Assembly: GCF_027887165.1 (NCBI RefSeq)
Contig: NC_077233.1
Span: forward strand, 216,726,967-216,790,966
DNA: 64,000 nt
Reading direction: 5' to 3'
Origin: Monodelphis domestica
Taxonomy: Eukaryota; Chordata; Mammalia; Didelphimorphia; Didelphidae
Shown one piece after another: positions 34,056 through 46,613 of this stretch (position 1 is the stretch's first letter; each line of letters opens with the position of its first letter). A program made the translations under genes and the position numbers. Under the pieces are notes generated by a model. It had not been told where the DNA came from, searched no databases, and was given only the letters and a program-made list of their open reading frames with translations.

Positions 34056-34560
34056 GACTTTGAGGAAACACTGACCACAGAATACTTTGAACCTGAGTTA
34101 GTCTTTCTAAAAGATCCATGCACAAGAGAGGATGCTACTCTGGGACCCATGAAATTGCTGTTCTTCGACAACCTCTGTCAGCACACTGAACCAATCTTTA
34201 AGCGGCAAAAGCCCCTGGACAGAGTTCTCAGGAGCTACAGGCATCACTACTTCCTAAGAAAGTAATATAAATTACAGGTTCCTTTTTCAAGCTCATTACC
34301 CTCTTGAGGAGACCCACCATAGGGTTGAGACTGTGCATAAACAGGACTAAATTTAGCCCAGTGAAATGGGTAATTCAGGCCTTAAAAAACCACAACCCCA
34401 AGGTGGTGGTAGTGCTACCACACTATATCCAGTTTGGCTGTCTGTGTGAACCATATTTGTACTGTGTAGACTTCTCCAAACTATGGCAGAAAGCATTTCC
34501 CTCTCTTCCCCCAAGCCCAGCCCTCAGAAGGAAATGGACCAAGAGCAAGAAGTGAAGATC
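34056..34560 (+). pseudogene. Unrecognised broken coding-like remnant after the PBS
   Basis: Two open stretches, 34047-34265 (72 codons, GTG start) and 34304-34555 (83 codons), in different frames. Composition is protein-like (many charged and aromatic residues). I do not recognise a retroviral domain or a host gene; it could be leader or gag-side sequence or chance. Confidence 0.3.
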
Positions 34561-34684
34561 AAAAGATAGGCTGCTTTTCAGAAGATCCAGGAATGATATT
34601 TTGTGGTAAAAGTAATATTAGAGCCCATACTTCAGTCATCTCCTGGGTAAACCTGTCTTCATCCTGGGCTAGAGATCAGGCCTG

Positions 34685-34835
34685 TTCCACTCTTATCTCC
34701 CTTTCATTCTCTGTCTCTCTGTTTTTGCCTCTGTATCTCTGCCTCTCTCTCTTCTCCTCTCTTCTCTCTCTTGTCTCTGTCTCTCTCTCTGTCTCTGCCA
34801 ATCTCTCTGTCTCTGTCTCCTTTTCCATAGCATCA
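34685..34835. repeat. CT-rich (TCTCTG)n tract
   Basis: Degenerate pyrimidine repeat. Confidence 0.9.
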
Positions 34836-36055
34836 TCTTCCCTCATCTCAGCAGCAATTCCCCTGAACAAAGTATGGGGGTCTTATTTTTCCACTCCTCC
34901 CCAGATGTTCTGGCTCTTGTAGGCAGAGGTTATTTTAGGAGCTGGCTGCTCTTCCGGCTATTTCCCAACAGCCTCCAACTTGTCTTGATGGCGAGGGCCT
35001 GGGAGGTGGGGCAAGAGTGGGGCGGGGGGGGGGGGGGGGGAGAAGAAAGAGGATGGAGAGAGAATTGCCAAAATTAAGGGTGCGGCATGTGGCTGCGATC
35101 ATTTCCAAAATGCAGAGGTCAACCTAGTCCAAGGCTAGAAGATTCCGAGTTTGCAAAAAATTCTTCTGAGTCCACAATAGCTATAGTGAAAAACATTTTA
35201 AATGTCCTTCATCCTTGGAGTAGGAGGATATGGGGGGTTGATACAAGGGCGACTTAGAAATCCATCCCTCCTAAGGTTCAGGAAACTCTGGATGCAAGCC
35301 TCCCAGGGTCCCCAGCTCCCCTACATGAGTAGCATGTGTTGATATCTCCCCTGGGTGACACTGAAGCAGCCAAGATCCCCAGCGGCAGAGGCAGGTCCCC
35401 AAAAAGGGCAGTTGGGGGAGAGGGGAGTGGACCCAAGGATGTAAGATCTGCACCCTCCCAGCTCAGGCAATTTTCCATGCTTTGTAGTTCTGAGTTTGAA
35501 GGCCCGAGAGACTGGAGCCAGAGACCATTTGCAGACTGGACTCAGTCACGCTCGGCAACATTCCTGCCTTCAAAAGGCCCCAGTGGACAAGGGGCCCCTA
35601 CAGAAGATCATTGGAGAGAATCAAGTTACCTTGAGGCCTTTGTACTCCCAACAGGCATGACGGAGCAGTAAAAACTATTAAAAGAGTGTGTGTGATGGGG
35701 CAAGGAGGTCACAGAGACTAAGTTATCCATACTTGCTCTGGTGATGATGCTGAGCTTCTCAGCCTGGCTCAAGAGAACGTGACATGGCTTACTTAGCCTG
35801 GGAGAAAGGAAGATCAAAGTCTATTTGGAAAGTCATAAGACAGACTCCTGAACCACAAGCATCTAGCATCTCAGGGACTCTCAAATCCAGCATCCTAGAT
35901 CATTCCTTTCTGTAGGGTTCATGATCTCTCCTACCTTCACGGGGCCTCTTGTGAATGAATGACATTTCCCTTATGACTCGGGTTCAAATATTTGTCCTGA
36001 GAACCAATCATAGGACTGAGGACTAGATAGGACTGTGGAGGTCAATCATCTCATT
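34836..36055. other. Repeat-poor stretch, no gene seen
   Basis: Includes a run of 17 G at 35024-35040. Overlapping frames on both strands near 35270-35670 show no domain. Confidence 0.4.
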
Positions 36056-36235
36056 CAAGGGTTATTAGTCTGGGATCCACGATACATTTTAAAATATTTT
36101 AATATAATTAGTTTTCTTGGTAATTCTATATATTTCATTTTATGCATTTAAAAACATTATTGAGTGAAGGGCTCCATAGGTGTTACTCAATTGCCAAAGG
36201 AGTACATGATGCAAAAAAAAGGTTAAGAACCCTTG
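36056..36235. mobile_element. hAT MITE (second family), complete
   Basis: Inverted ends CAAGGGTTATTA and TTAAGAACCCTTG. Flanks ATCTCATT (36048-36055) and ATCTAATT (36236-36243) form an 8-bp duplication with one mismatch. Confidence 0.8.
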
Positions 36236-36604
36236 ATCTAATTAAAGAAACCAAGAATTAGAGAAGGTGATTGATGTTCCAAGTATGTGTGTTCAACAAT
36301 TCCATTATTAAAGGTTAATTATTAATTTAGAAAACAAAAGTGGCTCTTAAAGGAAGGATCTAGGAAACTTGGCTAGGAGACAGAGAGGAAGATCAGAGAC
36401 AAAGTTAGCTGAACAGAAAATGTCCCTGGTGTTCTCAGATAACACAAGGAGAAAGAAGACTGGACCAAAAGCAAAAACTGAGGATAAGACATGTTGCTTC
36501 TCCTGGAGATAGAGAGAGGAAGAATCTGGTAGAGTCTCCTGAGAATGAGAAGAAGAATACCAGTTCCTTAGGAAGGAGCAAACAGTCTCTAGATTAGGGT
36601 ACAC

Positions 36605-36898
36605 TTTATTTATTATTTTTTAAATTTATTTTTAACATTCATTAAAATGTTTTTTTGACTTCCAGGTTCTTTTCCTCCCTCCCACCAGCAATATAAATTA
36701 TACACATGTGGCCATGTAAAACACATTTCCATATTAGCCATGTTACTCAAAAAAAACAAGAAAAAAAGGGCAACAAAAAATGTATACTTCAATTTGCAGT
36801 CAGAGTTTATCAGTTCTCTGAAAGTGATAGCATTCGTTATCATGATCCTTCTGAATTGTCTTGGATCATTGCATTGACTGGAACAGCTAACTTTCATA
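36605..36898 (-). mobile_element. L1 3' end
   Basis: T-rich start, ccaggttcttttcctccctc 3' UTR, ctgaattgtcttggatcattg ORF2 end. Confidence 0.75.
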
Positions 36899-36902
36899 GG
36901 TT

Positions 36903-37020
36903 AAAGGTTCATAAACCTTTTTATAGTCACAGATCCCTTTGGAAGTCTTGTGAAGCCTATGAAAATTTTCTTAGAATAAAATTTAAATACATACAAATAC
37001 AAATAGAAAGAATAATCTAA
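36903..37020. mobile_element. hAT MITE (second family), half copy
   Basis: ggttcataaacctttttatag..gaagtcttgtgaagcctatg. The inner A-rich part gives way to a microsatellite. Confidence 0.6.
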
Positions 37021-37318
37021 AATATAGAAGAAGGAAGAAGAGGAGGAAGAGGAAGAGGGGGAAGGAGGACAGGGGACAGGTTGGAGGAGGAGGGGGAGGG
37101 GAAGAAAGGAAGGAAGGAAGGAAGGAAGGAAGGAAGGAAGGAAGGAAGGAAGGAAGGAAGGAACGAAGGAAGGAAGGAAGGAACGAAGGAAGGAACGAAG
37201 GAAGGAACGAAGGAACGAAGGAACAAATGAACAAAGGAACGAAGGAACGAACGAACGAAGGAATGAAGGAACAAAGGAATGAAGGAACGAAGGAACGAAG
37301 GAACGAAGGAACGAAGGC
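37021..37318. repeat. (GGAA)n passing into (AACGAAGG)n
   Basis: Tetranucleotide GGAA array with C substitutions forming an 8-bp higher-order unit from about 37160 on. Reverse FLPS/FVPS frames are translations of it. Confidence 0.95.
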
Positions 37319-37366
37319 TTATAAAATAGTATGATCAGATAAAGCAACTTAAGAGGTAATGAACAT

Positions 37367-37552
37367 GGGGCAACTAGGTGGCACAGTGGATAGAGAGCTA
37401 GACCCAAAGTCAGAAGGACCTGGATTCAAATTTGACCTCAGACAAGCTGTGTGACCCTGGACAAGACACTTAACTGCATTGCCTAACCCTTCTTATCCTT
37501 CTGTCTTAGAGTTGTTACTAAAACAGGAGGTAAGGGTTAAAAAAAAAAAAGG
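37367..37552 (+). mobile_element. tRNA-headed SINE (MAR1-like middle)
   Basis: ggggcaactaggtggcacag..acaggaggtaagggtt(A)11. Confidence 0.85.
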
Positions 37553-38100
37553 AACATGTAAGTGGAATATTTGTGGATGATGACAAGATAAAGGGAATGA
37601 CAATATCTGGATGTTGTTGAGTTAGAGTGAAGAAATAGATCATGGGTATTGAGTAGATTGAGATACTGAGAAGTTAGGGTGTTTGAGGAAGTATCCTAGA
37701 ACCCTAGGAGAAGGGCAGGAGTTGGGGCAGAAAGAAAGACATTTAGAAATCCAGGCACTGAATTAACTCCCTGAGAAAGGCAAGATAGCATTCTGGGAGT
37801 TAGTAGATAAAAGCTACTAGAATCTGGGTTGGGCAAAATTATGTGGACAATATGAACCTCAGAGAAAAAGATTAATAATAGCAACCTACATCTGTATCAT
37901 ACAGTGATGGTGATGCTCCTTACTGATGGGTGATATCTATGACAATGCTGATGCCAATGATGATGTTTGCTGCTGATGGTGGTAATAATGGTAAATTCTA
38001 ACCAAATTACCTCTTGAAACTCCCTAGTTCCCTTTAAAGTTCAGTTAAGAGAACTTTTCTGATTCCCTGTTATTTGTTCCTTCCCCAGACACTCCATATT
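37553..38100. other. Unassigned stretch, no gene seen
   Basis: TGATG/GATGGT loose repetition near 37900-37990; 38015-38100 may be L2. Confidence 0.4.
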
Positions 38101-38149
38101 TCATATATGTATATAAATATATATACATAGAGTGTATATATGTGTGTGT

Positions 38150-38401
38150 ATACAGTTGCTGCTCAGTTATTTCAGCCACATCTGACTCTTTGTGACCTCA
38201 TTTGGGGTTTTCTTGGCAAAGATACTGGGGTGGTTTACCATTTCCTTCTTTAGTTCATTTTACAGATAAGAAAACTGAGGTAAACAGGGTTACATGATTT
38301 GCCCAAGGTCACACAGTTAGTGTCTAAGGCCAGATTTGAATTCAGGAAGATGAGTCTTCCTAACTCCAGGTCTGGTCAGCACTCTATCCAGTGCCCCAGT
38401 A

Positions 38402-38402
<1 letters not shown>
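38150..38402 (-). mobile_element. MAR1-type SINE
   Basis: cagttgctgctcagttattt..tctatccagtgcccc. Confidence 0.9.

Positions 38403-38403
<1 letters not shown>

Positions 38404-38472
<69 letters not shown>
38404..38472. repeat. (CT)n, about 34 units, uninterrupted
   Basis: Pure dinucleotide run beside the MAR1 head, followed by TATA-rich DNA to 38680. Confidence 0.98.
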
Positions 38473-38475
<3 letters not shown>

Positions 38476-38679
38476 GTATGTACATATGTGTATATATATA
38501 AAAATGTATCCGAGAGCATGTATATATATAATGTATACAACCTGTAGGTATATATAATATATCTGACAACATCTCTATATGCCTAACGTGTATGTATCTA
38601 TCTGTATATATAGTGCATCTGACTGTGTATGTCTAACGTATACTACATATATCTGTGTTTATATAATGTATCTGACAAC

Positions 38680-39190
38680 CCCGACATTCCCAGCTCACAC
38701 CTAAGCTCAAGTGGTCCCCACACAATGTAACTGTAATTGTTCAGTTTAACCTGATAAGTCAACTGAATCGAAACTGTTGAAAAGCATTCATGCTCTTTGT
38801 TGCCAGCCTGTCATAGTCAGGACTGAATAAACACTTGCTGGTTGATGGGCTGATTTGAGTCCTGTTAGCTGTTTCTCGTTGTCTGACATCCCCTGGGACT
38901 GGGGGTTCTGAGTGGCCAGCACATCACAAAGGTCTTACCTTGACATCTAATAATGTCTGAGGGTTCCAGGACTAGCTGTAAAGCAGCCTCAGAGGGATGA
39001 TTTGTGCCTGTAGCATCAGATTCAAAAGACTCACATCCAAACCCTTGCTTGGCTTTTTATTACCTGTGTGCCCTTGGGAAAATCATTGACCATCCCAATT
39101 CCTCCATATAATCAGAATAAATAAGGAGAGTAACTAATAATAATGGAAATGTTCCACGTGCTTAAGTTTAGGAGATCTTATCTCATTTCT
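38680..39190. other. Unassigned stretch, MIR-like near 39020-39130
   Basis: ttacctgtgtgcccttgggaaaatc suggests a MIR. No gene. Confidence 0.4.
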
Positions 39191-39690
39191 TTGTCACAAG
39201 AAGTCTGTTGATCCATTGGGGTGTCTAGGGTGTTCAGGGAAGACCAGTACCTCTGGGGGACGACTCATTCACCTTTGGTGTCTACCTGCCTCCTAGTCCT
39301 CACCTGTGGCTCCAAGAAGCTGTAACATGAACAGCGGCCATGTCTCAGGAAACCATCTTGGCAGGTGAACAAAACCAGGTTGATAGACCATAATGCCATC
39401 AGTGAGTCAGGGACATGTGACGATGGGTAGGTGACAACAATTCATTCCAACCCTTGTAGGGTGCTTGGAGCTTGGTAAGACAAGGTCATTCACTGCATCC
39501 CAGGCCATCACTGGCCATCTTGGCTTTTTTCTTGCCAATGGACTTCAATGTCTCTGGAGGACTGAAGCTGACTTTGGGAGATTCTGTCTCACTTAAATCC
39601 AACTCACACACAAGTGAAGACATTATCCATAGTGTGATGTCCTGGGTCCTCTTTGAAAATGAAGGACAACCGACAACATAAGTACAGAAT
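39191..39690 (+). mobile_element. Possible RTE-derived SINE-like repeat
   Basis: 3' wording gtcctgggtcctctttgaaaatgaaggacaaccgacaaca resembles a common marsupial RTE-type repeat end. Assignment from memory. Confidence 0.4.
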
Positions 39691-39780
39691 AAATACAAAA
39701 TAAAGACAACTTAGGGTCTTGTGACCCTGAAAAAGTCACTTAAGTACTCAGTGTTCAAGGCAAGTCTAGAAGAGGATGAG

Positions 39781-39804
39781 TGTTGGCCTACATGTAGGCC
39801 AACA
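39781..39804. repeat. Perfect 24-bp palindrome
   Basis: TGTTGGCCTACA followed directly by its exact reverse complement, no loop. Confidence 0.95.
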
Positions 39805-40414
39805 TGTAGAATAGAGTAGAGAAGAGTCTCCTCATCTAGGATTTCCTAATTTCTATGGATTCTTTCCCACTTTTCTAAATAGACTTGGAGGTGAGATCAG
39901 GGGACTGTGGAGAAATGATAGTAGCTTGACCCTTTGGAATCCTGGAATCCTCTGTTTCACCATGAAACTATTTCACCCTCATTGGCTGGTTATTTCAGAG
40001 ACCTTCAGGGGCCTCAGCATCTGGGTTAGGGCTTTCTTTTCTCTTCCCCACATCATTTGCACTCAAATGGAAGAGTTGGGTGGGAACAAAGCTTACTTCT
40101 GGTGTGGGGTATCCCCCTTTTCCAAGAGTTCCCTCAACAGTAGATCCCACTGTCCTTTCTCTTTTGTTTAGTGGAATCCCAGGGCCTCCAAAATCCTCAA
40201 ATAACTTCCAGATCTTTCATCTAATTTAATTATTGGCCCCTTTATTTCCTTAATCACCCAGCCTCTGTTTATAAACACCAGTGAAGACTCCCTGCCCCAA
40301 GGCCGCAACCTGAGAGCTTCACCTCCCATCTGGAGAAGCCATTATGTCTCAGCTTGCCAGATGTCAGGGGAAAAAAATCCCCCTCCTCTGGAAGGCTGGG
40401 AACCACTGTCCTAC
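39805..40414. other. Repeat-poor stretch, no gene seen
   Basis: Nothing recognised. Segment 40230-40400 has a compact mixture of AT-rich homeobox/forkhead-like words (ctgtttataaacacc) beside GC-rich DNA. Confidence 0.4.
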
Positions 40415-40640
40415 TCTCCTCCACCAGGGTGCCAGATTAATCTTCTAATGCAGAGATGTGCTCATATTACTCTCCTACTCCACTGTCTTCCATTGATCTC
40501 CATTTACCAAGGAGGGAGTTCCAACCTCTTAGCTTGACATTCAAGGCCAAACATAATCTGGTTTTCCCTGTTTATGGCACTTTCTACTCAATAGGCCGAT
40601 TTTCAGCCAAACTGAATTGATTGCCCTTTCCCAGATCCAT
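40415..40640 (+). mobile_element. L2 internal/3' region
   Basis: tccattgatctccatttacc..cttgacattcaaggccaaacataatctgg. Confidence 0.6.
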
Positions 40641-40827
40641 TTTTTTCCCTTTTGGATTGGGTAGCACTGATGTAGCCTTATACAAGGTGCATTAAAAGGG
40701 GAGTAGTTTCCAGGAATCGGGAAGTGGTAGGTTCAGGGTCCTCCTCCCAGGTCAGATGCCCTGTGTTCAGGTCTGAATGCCTTGGTTTGAAAAGAATGTT
40801 GATGAGCTGTCAAGGGCAATTTGTCAT

Positions 40828-40876
40828 TCAATTGTGTTTCATTCTTGACCCAATTTGGGGTTTTCTTAGCAAAGCG
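40828..40876 (-). mobile_element. MAR1, 3' part (split)
   Basis: cattcaattgtgtttcattcttgacccaatttggggttttcttagcaaag, then cut. Confidence 0.75.
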
Positions 40877-41368
<492 letters not shown>

Positions 41369-41552
41369 GAAAACTGGGGCCCTTTGCCATCTTCTTCTCC
41401 AGGTCAATTGACATATGAGGAAATTGAAGCAACTAGGATTAAATGATTTGTCCAAGGTCACACAGCTACTAAGTGTCCAAGGTTAGATTTAAACTCAGAT
41501 CTTTCTGAATTCAGGCCCAGTGGTTTATCCACAATGCCACTTAACTACTTCA
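41369..41552 (-). mobile_element. MAR1, 5' part (split)
   Basis: actggggccctttgccatct..tccacaatgccacttaacta. Confidence 0.8.
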
Positions 41553-41574
41553 GGAGCCATAAGTTCAAGTCATA

Positions 41575-41765
41575 TAGGGATCAGTTGAAGGTTAGCCTAG
41601 AGAAGACTCAAGGGAGACATCAGGGGTGTCTTTAAGTATCAAAAGGGCTGCCACGCAAAGACAAGATTAGATTTGTTCTGCTGAAGGCAAGAGATTTGTT
41701 CTGCTGAAGGCAAGACCAAGAACAACAACAAAAAAAAAACCAAATGGGGTCATGAGGAGTCAGAA
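41575..41765 (+). mobile_element. L3/CR1 3' end with a 23-bp tandem duplication
   Basis: gtatcaaaagggctgccacg..ttagatttgttctgctg. The 23-bp unit at 41669-41691 is repeated at 41692-41714. Confidence 0.5.
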
Positions 41766-42019
41766 GAAAAAGTACTGAACAACAAACAAGAGAGAATTGT
41801 CCCTCCTGGTTATTGCTTCAAACAGGTCATCCCTAAGGAAATTCAGAGACATCTCTTAATTGTTAGGATTTTTGCCACTGCCCAGAATAATGGCCAGGAA
41901 GTTAATTAACACTCTACATTCTGTTGTTTTCCTCACATGGGACTAATGACCATTCCTTTGGTTCAGTCTGCTGAAAGTTATTCAAGGCCCTGCCAGCTAC
42001 CTGAATACCGCTGGGATCA

Positions 42020-42165
42020 TAACTCCAGCCATTTAGTCCAGTCCCTTCATTTTCCAATGAGGAAACTGAGGACAAAGATGTTAATGGATTTGCCCAAATG
42101 TTCACAGTACTAAGTTCTAGAATCAAGATTTGAACACAGGTCCTTACTTGACCATGCTTTGTCCT
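42020..42165 (-). mobile_element. MIR-type SINE
   Basis: ttttccaatgaggaaactgagg..tttgcccaaatgttcac. Confidence 0.65.
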
Positions 42166-42267
42166 AGGAACAGAAGCTGAGCCTGAGAATCTGGACTCTA
42201 AGGAACCAGAAAAAAAGAAGAGGCAAGACAGGAGGTATCAAGGAAAGAGGGAAGACCTCCAGCTTTT

Positions 42268-43280
<1,013 letters not shown>

Positions 43281-43282
43281 TA

Positions 43283-43459
43283 AAAAAAAATTTTTTTTAA
43301 ACGCTTACTTTCCATCTTAGAATCAGTAAGGTCCAGGCCATGAGGGTTAAGTGACTTGCCTAGGGTCACACAACTAGGAAGTGTCTGAGGTCAAATTTGA
43401 ACTCAGTACCTTCTGTCTCCAACCCTGCTGTTTATCCACTGAGCTACTTAGCTGCCCAA
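43283..43459 (-). mobile_element. tRNA-headed SINE (WALLSI type)
   Basis: tttaaacgcttactttccat..gagctacttagctgccc. Confidence 0.9.
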
Positions 43460-43499
43460 ACCAACAGCCAAATATTTAACAGCACTCCCCTGCAAAGAA

Positions 43500-43770
43500 G
43501 CATAGGGCTTTAGCATTCAAGGGGAACTTTAGTTGAAGTGTCACCCAACCCAAACCTCTCACTTTACAGGAAAGGGAACAGAGCCCTGAAAAACTGAATG
43601 ATTTGTCCAATGTTTCATGGTTGATCAGAGGCAAAACTGGAACTAAAACTGAGGACTCATAGGTTTCAGGGCTGAAGAGATTTTAGTACCAGCTAGCCTA
43701 ATGCTTCATTTTATAAATGGAAAAACTGAGGCACAGAGAGGAGAACATCTTGGCCAACCAGAACCAGTTC
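43500..43770 (-). mobile_element. Two MIR-type fragments
   Basis: 43500-43640 (ctttacaggaaagggaacag) and 43655-43765 (cattttataaatggaaaaactgaggcacagagag). Confidence 0.6.
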
Positions 43771-43946
43771 AAAACATCTGTTTGTGCTCCAGTCTCTCCA
43801 AGGTTTTTTCCCTTACACATCATCTAGATTCTCTCTGAAGCAAACTCCCTGGTGTTCTTGCCACATGGAGAAATTTCATCAGCCATGCTGGGCTCTGTCC
43901 ATGTCCAAGCTTAAGTTCCATATGCTTAAATGACAAGGAGTCAGAC

Positions 43947-44159
43947 CTGTGTTGGACAACCTCTGGCACCCATGCCAGAGGGGACTGCTCTCCTCCCCCT
44001 CTCCAGGTGCACCTGAGGACATTTCTCACATGACCTGTCCCTCTGCCTAGCAGCCCAATGGGGGCACTGCCTCCCTCCCCTGTCTGGGGTAAGAGGATGG
44101 CTCATATGTGTGAGGGTTGCAGTTTGGGCACTCAGCTTCTAAAAGGTTTGCCATTATTG
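43947..44159. mobile_element. hAT MITE (OposCharlie-like)
   Basis: Ends CTGTGTTGGACAACCT and GGTTTGCCATTATTG. Right flank ATCTAGAC matches the NTCTAGAN target; left flank AGTCAGAC agrees in 5 of 8. Confidence 0.7.
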
Positions 44160-44322
44160 ATCTAGACTGTTTGGGTTACCGGAAAATTCAGATCTGAGAT
44201 AAATAGGAAGCTCTATTCAGCAATCCCACAAAGCTGGCTTTACCTCCAGAGAGTATAATAGGTAGTATGAGTTATTATTTTATATTTTATGTATTTATTT
44301 CTGTGAGTTTATTAATACTTTA

Positions 44323-44559
44323 GGGGCAACTAAGTAGACAGAGTGTTGGGCCTGAAATCAGAAAGACTCATCTTAAGTTCAAATCTGACTTAATAGCTTT
44401 GTGACCTTGGGCAAGTCACTTAACCATATTTGTCTCTATTTCCTCATCTGTAAAATTAGCTACAGAAGGAAATGGCAAACCACTTTACTATCTTGGCCAA
44501 GAAAACCCCAATTGAGGCCATGGAGAGTCAGACACAACTGAAAAACAACCACAACAGCA
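44323..44559 (+). mobile_element. MAR1-type SINE, full length
   Basis: ggggcaactaagtagacaga..gagagtcagacacaactgaaa. Its tail abuts the LTR-like block. Confidence 0.9.
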
Positions 44560-44690
44560 TAAAAGAAGTAGTCCCTCCTCAGAGGTCATCTACTTACTGG
44601 TGGCTATAGAGAGAACTGGGAAGCAACAGAGAGAGCAGGACCCACCAGCATCATGAAATCAATGGGGAAGATAAAAGGAAATGATTGAAT
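44560..44690 (+). repeat. Block related to the LTR start at 33550
   Basis: agtccctcctcagaggtc..gagagaactgggaagcaaca aligns with 33550-33680. An AATAAA lies at about 44751. Confidence 0.55.
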
Positions 44691-44999
44691 AAGAACAACA
44701 TAAGACCTTTATCTTTTAAGTGTTTCTTTTGTGTTAAAGGAAATAAAGAACTGTGCCATGGATCTACTTGGAATGTTGGCTTTCTTAGAAAAGGAACTCT
44801 ATTAAAGGACACCCCAGATACGAACCACACCTAAGCTTTGTTTTAGGAGACCCTCTTGAGTTCTAATGCAAAGTCTGATTCTTCTCACTGACATCAGGTT
44901 ACTCCAGGACTGAATCCAGCTTACCTGAGTCTAGACTTGTGAGAGAGAGCATCTTCTTGGACCATAATTAACATCCATACAGCTATGTGGGTGCATATC

Positions 45000-45118
45000 A
45001 CCTCCCTCAATTAGAGCATAAGCTTCTTAATGGCAAGACTGGTCTTTGCATCTCCAGCACTTAACTCAATGCATGGTACAGTTGTCCCTTAATAAAATAC
45101 TCATTGATCAATTGCTAT
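45000..45118 (+). mobile_element. L2 3' end
   Basis: gagcataagcttcttaatgg..cttaataaaatactcattga. Confidence 0.65.
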
Positions 45119-45159
45119 GTGTCCGTTTGAATTTATTAACAGGTAATACTTAGGTCATT

Positions 45160-45385
45160 ATAAATATGATCCGTTAGGTGATGCAGACCTTGAAGATGAA
45201 TACTCATCTTCTTGAGTTCAAATCTGGCCTTAGAAACTTCTTAGCTCTGGGACCCTGGGCCTCAGTTTCCTCTTCTGTAAAATAAACTGGAGAAGGAAAT
45301 GGCAAACCACTCCAGTGTCTTTACCAAGAAAACCTCAAAAAGGGTCTTGAACTACTTGGATATAATTGAAAAATGACTGTATGAT
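45160..45385 (+). mobile_element. MAR1-type SINE, diverged
   Basis: gttaggtgatgcagaccttg..gcaaaccactccagtgtctt..ttgaaaaatgactg. Confidence 0.8.
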
Positions 45386-45600
45386 GAATATTTATATAAT
45401 GTATTATGTACTATCTTATAGTTAGTTTATATATTTTATTTTATGTATAAATATATATTTATACTAATACATTTTACATAAAATATATTATTTATAAGTC
45501 AATATACTTACATATTATATATTTCTATTATATTTGTATATAACTTATTTCTATTATATTTATTTTACTATTTATATGTTTTATATATATCTTATATATA
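45386..45600. repeat. AT-rich low complexity
   Basis: TATA/ATTTAT runs. Confidence 0.9.
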
Positions 45601-45748
45601 ATTTCATCCATCACAACTACCCCATGAGGTAGGTGATACAATTCTTTTCTAGAAAAAGAAGCTGAAATCCAGATGTACTAATGGTCTCACACCTCATGAA
45701 TGGAAAGTGAGGATTTGAATCCAGATCTCCTGACTAGATCTGAATAGG
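45600..45748 (-). mobile_element. MIR
   Basis: ccatgaggtaggtgatacaattc..ggatttgaatccagatctcc. Confidence 0.65.
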
Positions 45749-46042
45749 GTGAATATTCTGCATATCTATCCTTAATTATTTCCAATTCACAAAGTCTATT
45801 ATTAACAGGTTAGGTAAGTACTGGGCCCCAGGAAAGTACATTTTATTGGGATACTAAATAGGGAAAAGAAAGTCAGATGAGGAGGGAATTCCCCAATGGA
45901 AGTTCGGGAATATTCAAATATTCAATGCTTGAAAACTGGGAAGGGCACTGAAATATTCTCCTCCAATGCTTAGTTCAAGCATCAGAGATAAGATTTCCCT
46001 GATCCCAGCAGAGAGTACCTAGTATCGGGCTTCTATCTATGT

Positions 46043-46258
46043 TAGGGTTGACAAAGATATGCCATGTGGGCAGAGCGAGTACTTGGGGAGCTACTCTGCT
46101 CCCCCTCTTCCCAGCATCCTGCCTGCCTGCCCCACCCTCTGTCTAGCTGCCCAAAACAAGCACTTCCTCCCTTAGCTCTCTCCTGTACAGAGGAGGCTCA
46201 CAGAGGGCTTGGATTTGACCTCTGGGCACTCGAACTCTGAAAAGGTTTGCCAATGCTG
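46043..46258. mobile_element. hAT MITE (OposCharlie-like), diverged
   Basis: Ends TAGGGTTGACAAAG and AAGGTTTGCCAATGCTG. Right flank ACCTAGAC fits the NTCTAGAN target; left flank ATCTATGT is partial. Confidence 0.65.
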
Positions 46259-46289
46259 ACCTAGACTGTGCCTCCAGAGTAGAGTATTA

Positions 46290-46361
46290 GCTACTTGAGG
46301 GCAAGGAGTGCACCATTTTTCTTCTTTACATTCTCTGTGTTTGCCTCAGTGCTCTGCACTC
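46290..46361 (+). mobile_element. L2 3' end, part 1
   Basis: cttgagggcaaggagtgcac..cagtgctctgcactc, interrupted by two SINEs; the end resumes at 46799. Confidence 0.6.
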
Positions 46362-46375
46362 AGCATGTGCTTTTT

Positions 46376-46601
46376 AAAATTTTTATTATTTTTTTTTTTT
46401 AATTTTAAACCCTTACCTTCCGTCTTGGAGTCAATACTGTGTATTGGCTCCAAGGCAGAAGAGTAGTAAGGGCTAGGCAATGGGGGTCAAGTGACTTGCC
46501 CAGAGTCACACAGCTGGGAAGTGTCTGAGGCCAGATTTGAACCTAGGACCTCCTATCTCTAGGTCTGACTCTCAATCCACTGAGCTACCCAGCTGCCCTC
46601 T
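46376..46601 (-). mobile_element. tRNA-headed SINE with 14-bp target duplication
   Basis: Well-preserved copy. AGCATGTGCTTTTT occurs at 46362-46375 and 46602-46615. Confidence 0.9.
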
Positions 46602-46613
46602 AGCATGTGCTTT

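Noticed and set aside
38299..38547. 82-codon frame with serine-leucine repeats
   Set aside because: Translation of the (CT)n run and MAR1 tail.
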